Origin: an uncultured Clostridium sp.
GTDB lineage: Bacteria > Bacillota_A > Clostridia > TANB77 > CAG-508
DNA length: 13,480 bases
Direction of reading: 5' to 3'
NCBI GenBank assembly: GCA_905200315.1
Contig: CAJKKA010000036.1
Location: 1-13,480, forward strand
Every line of letters begins with the position of its first letter. The first letter of the stretch is position 1. Shown here one piece after another: positions 13,200-13,480 of the stretch. Under the pieces are notes generated by a model that was not told the origin of the DNA, ran no database searches, and saw only the letters and a program-made list of their open reading frames with translations. The translations under genes were made by a program, and so were the position numbers.

Positions 13200-13480
13200 T
13201 AACTATAATATTTATCTAAATCCCATTTTAATATATTTTCGTCAATATATTTCCATATTCTCAAATAATCTCTTTCATTTCGTATTATGTGATCATAATA
13301 TGATTTTTGCCATATGTATTCTTTTATTTGCTTTGTTATATATTCTTTATATTGTTTAATTACTCTTGCAACTGATATTGTTGTTTCTTTTCCAACTATT
13401 AAAATCATATGTATATGATTCGGCATAATTATATACTTCTCTAACTTTAGTGACATCTATATATCATTTATTTTCTGTAT
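13199..13480 (-). pseudogene. REP-associated Y1 (IS200-like) transposase, truncated, partial at window edge
   Basis: The open frame 13199-13456 gives 85 residues of a Y1/HUH transposase, an enzyme that nicks and joins single-stranded DNA at hairpins. The HUH motif is PNHIHMIL (12-19, H14 and H16). The family's C-terminal signature YYDHIIRNERDY (53-64) and a final IDENILKW are present. Y36 in IKQYKEYITK is a candidate nucleophile. Full members are usually about 150-220 residues; the N-terminal strand and helix are missing. Upstream the same frame reads IQKINDI and then TAG (13459-13457) directly before the ATG, so a nonsense change may have cut the gene; the remainder lies beyond the window. 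No ribosome binding site precedes the ATG. A REP palindrome abuts the stop codon, which favours a RAYT over a classical IS200. Confidence 0.8.

Noticed and set aside
11243..13459. Possible reassignment of TAG, since both the TsaC-like gene and the transposase are interrupted by TAG
   Set aside because: TAG ends caxA (7512), the kinase (3915), yicC (4961), the four-helix protein (5853) and the Nudix gene (10492) at positions where the next gene or its ribosome binding site follows, so it is a normal stop.

Overview
The window looks like chromosomal DNA of a low-GC Gram-positive bacterium. It is very AT-rich, nearly every gene has an AGGAGG-type ribosome binding site, and the gene content includes RemA, a YicC-RemA-RpoZ block and a class A PBP with a PASTA domain. 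Together these point to Bacillota, most likely Clostridia. The taxonomic call is inference. All intact genes lie on the minus strand; the only plus-strand gene trace is an insertion-sequence remnant.

Reading down the minus strand from the right edge: (1) 13480-9635 is an accessory region. It holds a truncated REP-associated (Y1/IS200-like) transposase with a REP palindrome at its 3' end, an ASCH-Nudix fusion, a small deoxyribosyltransferase-like protein, a TsaC/YrdC-type gene interrupted by an amber codon, a second REP palindrome beside a decayed scrap of the same transposase, a MutT-like Nudix hydrolase and a PAP2 phosphatase. Two copies of a roughly 100-bp hairpin-forming repeat (9686-9795 and 13048-13145) bracket these genes. 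(2) 9634-7512 encodes a membrane-anchored protein of unknown function and a CaxA-type Ca2+/Na+ exchanger. (3) 7328-7465, on the plus strand, is the N-terminal scrap of an ISNCY-like transposase with an intact promoter. (4) 7154-3915 is a compact operon behind a good sigma-A promoter: rsmE (frameshifted by one inserted base), a four-helix membrane protein, yicC, remA, rpoZ and an archaeal-type cytidylate-kinase-like P-loop protein. Spacings are 2-20 nt and several ribosome binding sites overlap the preceding stop codon. The usual gmk is missing from between remA and rpoZ. (5) 3856-3668 is an orphan C-terminal coding remnant. (6) 3466-3035 is a small coiled-coil protein built on 45-bp tandem repeats, with its own promoter and a long terminator hairpin. 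(7) 2872-182 is the class A PBP. (8) 129-1 is the start of cysS.

The operon joins RNA and translation functions (16S rRNA m3U methylation, RNA turnover, RNA polymerase omega) with the biofilm regulator RemA. The accessory region is rich in nucleotide-handling folds, consistent with a housecleaning role, but no shared pathway can be shown from sequence. The main unusual signals are the REP/RAYT pair, the bracketing hairpin repeats, two gene-breaking lesions in normally important RNA-modification genes, and the ASCH-Nudix fusion. I did not find a clear, coherent new defence or biosynthetic system.
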